This document shows, in pieces, positions 12,289-14,180 of a stretch of DNA of 14,180 nucleotides; the stretch's first letter is position 1, and every line of letters begins with the position of its first letter. Made by a program: the position numbers and the translations under genes. The DNA is from Sulfurimonadaceae bacterium (GTDB lineage: Bacteria; Campylobacterota; Campylobacteria; Campylobacterales; Sulfurimonadaceae): NCBI GenBank assembly GCA_030610325.1, contig JAUWRZ010000016.1, forward strand, positions 1-14,180, read 5' to 3'. Under the pieces are notes generated by a model, which did not search any database, had not been told where the DNA came from, and saw only the letters and a program-made list of their open reading frames with translations.

Positions 12289-14180
12289 ATGCATAAACTC
12301 TTTCGGACCTCCCTAGAGACAGCCGACATCCTCTTTATCGTCCTCGATGAGCATGGTACCATCCGTCAGTTCAATCGCTTTGCCAGTGAGATCACCGGCT
12401 ATACGACTGATGAAGTAGTAGGAGAGAACTGGTTTGACCTCTTTATCCCTCAAGATGAACGTAGTGACATCAAACGAGTCTTCTCTGATATCTTTGATAA
12501 AAGTGATCGTCACTGGGGTAATGAGAACGTCATCATCGGTAAAGATGGTATTTCCCATCAGATCCGCTGGAACAACACTCTCTTTACTGATGACTCTACT
12601 GAGGAGACATCACTCATCAGTATCGGTGAGGATATCACTGCCTTGAACGAGGCCCTCGACAGAGCAAAAAAAGATGAACGTCGCTATAGGACCTTAGTCG
12701 ATAATCTGCCACAATATATCTTTCATAAAGACCCTGACTCTAACTATCTATCCTGTAATGCAAGCTATGCAAAAGATCTGGGAAAGAGCTCTGAAGATGT
12801 GGTAGGGACCAATGATCTGGACTATTTCCCTTATGAGCTTGCCACTAAATATCGTGAGGACGACGCACGTATCATAAAAGAGAAGAGACGTGTCGACCTG
12901 ACTGAGAAGTATGTCGAACACAGTAGCGGAGAGCTCATAACAGTCAAGACGGTCAAGACACCTATCTATGATGATAATGGTGACTCTGAGGGTCTTATAG
13001 GGATCTTTTGGGATATCACCGAAGAGGTAGAATCCAAGCGCAAGCTCGAAGAGACTCGTGAGATACTGGCACATGCCGAAAACATCACCCATACCGGCTC
13101 ATGGAAACTTGATATCAAACAAGACCAACTGATCTGGAGTGATGAGACCTATAAGATCTTCGAGATAGACAAAGTGGGCTTCACCCCCTCTTATGAGGCT
13201 TTCCTTGCCATCATCCATCCAGATGATCATGACGCCGTAAACCTGGCTTATCAAGACTCACTCAAGACCAAAGAACCTTATGAGATAGAGCACCGACTGA
13301 TCATGAAAGACGGCCGTATCAAGAGTGTCGTTGAACAGTGTCATACAAGCTTTGATGATGAAGGGAGACCTCTAGTCTCGATCGGTACGGTACAAGACAT
13401 CACAAAGAAAAAGCAAGTAGACCTGAAGATCGTCCGACAAGCAGCCCTGCTCCGCTCTGTCATCGATGCCACTCCGGACCTCATCTTCTACAAAGAGTAT
13501 AATCAAAAAGATGGCATCTACATGGGATGCAATCAAGCCTTTGAAGCCTTGGTAGGTCACAGTGAGAACGAGCTCATCGGCCACGATGATATCGAGATGT
13601 TTGGCACCGATATCGGAGCGTTTTATCGTGCAAAAGACAAAGAGATGCTCTCCAACGGTAAGACCAAGATCGATGAGGAGTGGGTCATCTATCCCGACGG
13701 TCGACGTGTCTTGCTACAGACGATAAGGACACCACTGGCAGGGCCTGATGACACCTTACGCGGTGTCATCGGTGTCAGCCGGGATATCACAGCAAGATGG
13801 GAAGCAGAAGAGCATATACGTAAACAGAGCGAGACCCTTCAGTATCAGGCTCAGCATGATGAACTCACCGGCTTGCCAAACCGTGTGCTGATGAACGACC
13901 GACTTGATAAAGCCATCGCCAAAGCCAACCGCAACGGTGATCAGTTTGCCGTACTCTTTATCGATCTTGACCAGTTCAAGCAGATAAATGACTCCTTCGG
14001 TCATGCCAAAGGCGATATGGTCTTAAAAGAGGTCGCACAACGTCTTGACGGACTCATAAGAGAAGAGGACACCCTCTCACGTCTTGGCGGCGATGAGTTT
14101 GTCATCATCATAGAGCAGTTACAAAGACCACAGCATGCCTCTATCATGGCAGAGAAGATAATCCATGCTCTACGAGAACC
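12289..14180 (+). CDS. Multi-PAS diguanylate cyclase, partial at right edge
   Basis: The frame is open from ATG 12289 (AAAGGA 8 nt upstream; ATG 12282 stops after four codons) to the window end, 630 residues without a stop. Four PAS-type sensor domains follow each other at about 10-120, 127-248, 256-376 and 383-504. Each ends in a DIT-type motif (EDITAL, WDITEEV, QDITKKK, RDITARW). A GGDEF domain begins near 515 (HDELTGLPNR, D524) with IDLDQFKQINDSFGH and GGDEF at 600-604. REED at 591-594 sits five residues ahead, in the RxxD inhibitory-site position. No membrane segment is visible, so it is probably a cytoplasmic sensor; the PAS ligands cannot be read from sequence. The rest of GGDEF is cut off, and an EAL phosphodiesterase domain may follow, as is common for PAS-GGDEF proteins. 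It has its own promoter and leader, apart from trpE. Confidence 0.92.
   Translation, partial: MHKLFRTSLETADILFIVLDEHGTIRQFNRFASEITGYTTDEVVGENWFDLFIPQDERSDIKRVFSDIFDKSDRHWGNENVIIGKDGISHQIRWNNTLFTDDSTEETSLISIGEDITALNEALDRAKKDERRYRTLVDNLPQYIFHKDPDSNYLSCNASYAKDLGKSSEDVVGTNDLDYFPYELATKYREDDARIIKEKRRVDLTEKYVEHSSGELITVKTVKTPIYDDNGDSEGLIGIFWDITEEVESKRKLEETREILAHAENITHTGSWKLDIKQDQLIWSDETYKIFEIDKVGFTPSYEAFLAIIHPDDHDAVNLAYQDSLKTKEPYEIEHRLIMKDGRIKSVVEQCHTSFDDEGRPLVSIGTVQDITKKKQVDLKIVRQAALLRSVIDATPDLIFYKEYNQKDGIYMGCNQAFEALVGHSENELIGHDDIEMFGTDIGAFYRAKDKEMLSNGKTKIDEEWVIYPDGRRVLLQTIRTPLAGPDDTLRGVIGVSRDITARWEAEEHIRKQSETLQYQAQHDELTGLPNRVLMNDRLDKAIAKANRNGDQFAVLFIDLDQFKQINDSFGHAKGDMVLKEVAQRLDGLIREEDTLSRLGGDEFVIIIEQLQRPQHASIMAEKIIHALRE

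Noticed and set aside
12313..12558. Minus-strand frame opposite the PAS-GGDEF gene
   Set aside because: The plus-strand frame is open for 630 codons with clear PAS and GGDEF motifs.

Overview
The window looks like chromosomal DNA from a Campylobacterota (epsilonproteobacterial) organism, most likely a free-living Sulfurimonas/Sulfurovum/Sulfuricurvum-type chemolithotroph. The main evidence is the run cvpA-fur-lysS-glyA-DUF1882-SPOR, which as far as I recall matches Campylobacter jejuni Cj0399-Cj0404. The Fur, LysS and DUF1882 proteins also read as epsilonproteobacterial types, and the promoters have a TATAAT-like -10 preceded by periodic T-tracts instead of a clear -35. Two diguanylate cyclases and a PilT-like ATPase point to an environmental lifestyle. 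The genus is inference.

Layout. Positions 1-488 (minus) hold the start of a membrane-anchored helical-repeat protein that runs off the left edge. It is divergent from a tight plus-strand operon, gatC - arsC/YffB-like - pilT (613-2317). A convergent gap with several inverted repeats (2318-2541) separates pilT from a minus-strand class II DAHP synthase, aroG (2542-3891). A divergent intergenic region then leads into a long plus-strand operon: GGDEF diguanylate cyclase, cvpA, fur, lysS, glyA and a DUF1882 gene (4137-9538). A 285-bp gap holds tandem, hairpin-forming 73-nt repeats. It is followed by a SPOR-domain membrane protein (best start GTG 9854) and trpE (10542-11948). A 340-bp regulatory region with a strong promoter and a long structured leader precedes a multi-PAS GGDEF protein (12289 onward), which runs off the right edge.

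Most genes are housekeeping: tRNA-dependent amidation (GatC), lysyl-tRNA charging, one-carbon metabolism (GlyA), entry to and a branch of aromatic biosynthesis (AroG, TrpE), iron regulation (Fur) and envelope proteins (CvpA, SPOR). Signalling genes are interleaved: both cyclases keep the GG(D/E)EF active-site motif and an RxxD inhibitory site.

The most unusual element is the set of three tandem units at 9551-9768 with an exact 73-nt period. Each has two hairpins whose stems differ in sequence between units but keep pairing through compensatory changes, with a fourth, decayed hairpin in the same register. Other items to follow up are a Fur-box-like inverted repeat over the -10 of the operon that contains fur, a cluster of TGAC/GTCA half-sites before the PAS-GGDEF promoter, the long leader of that gene, and a 12-bp inverted repeat bracketing 97 nt between pilT and aroG. 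No tRNA, rRNA, CRISPR array, transposase or phage gene was seen.
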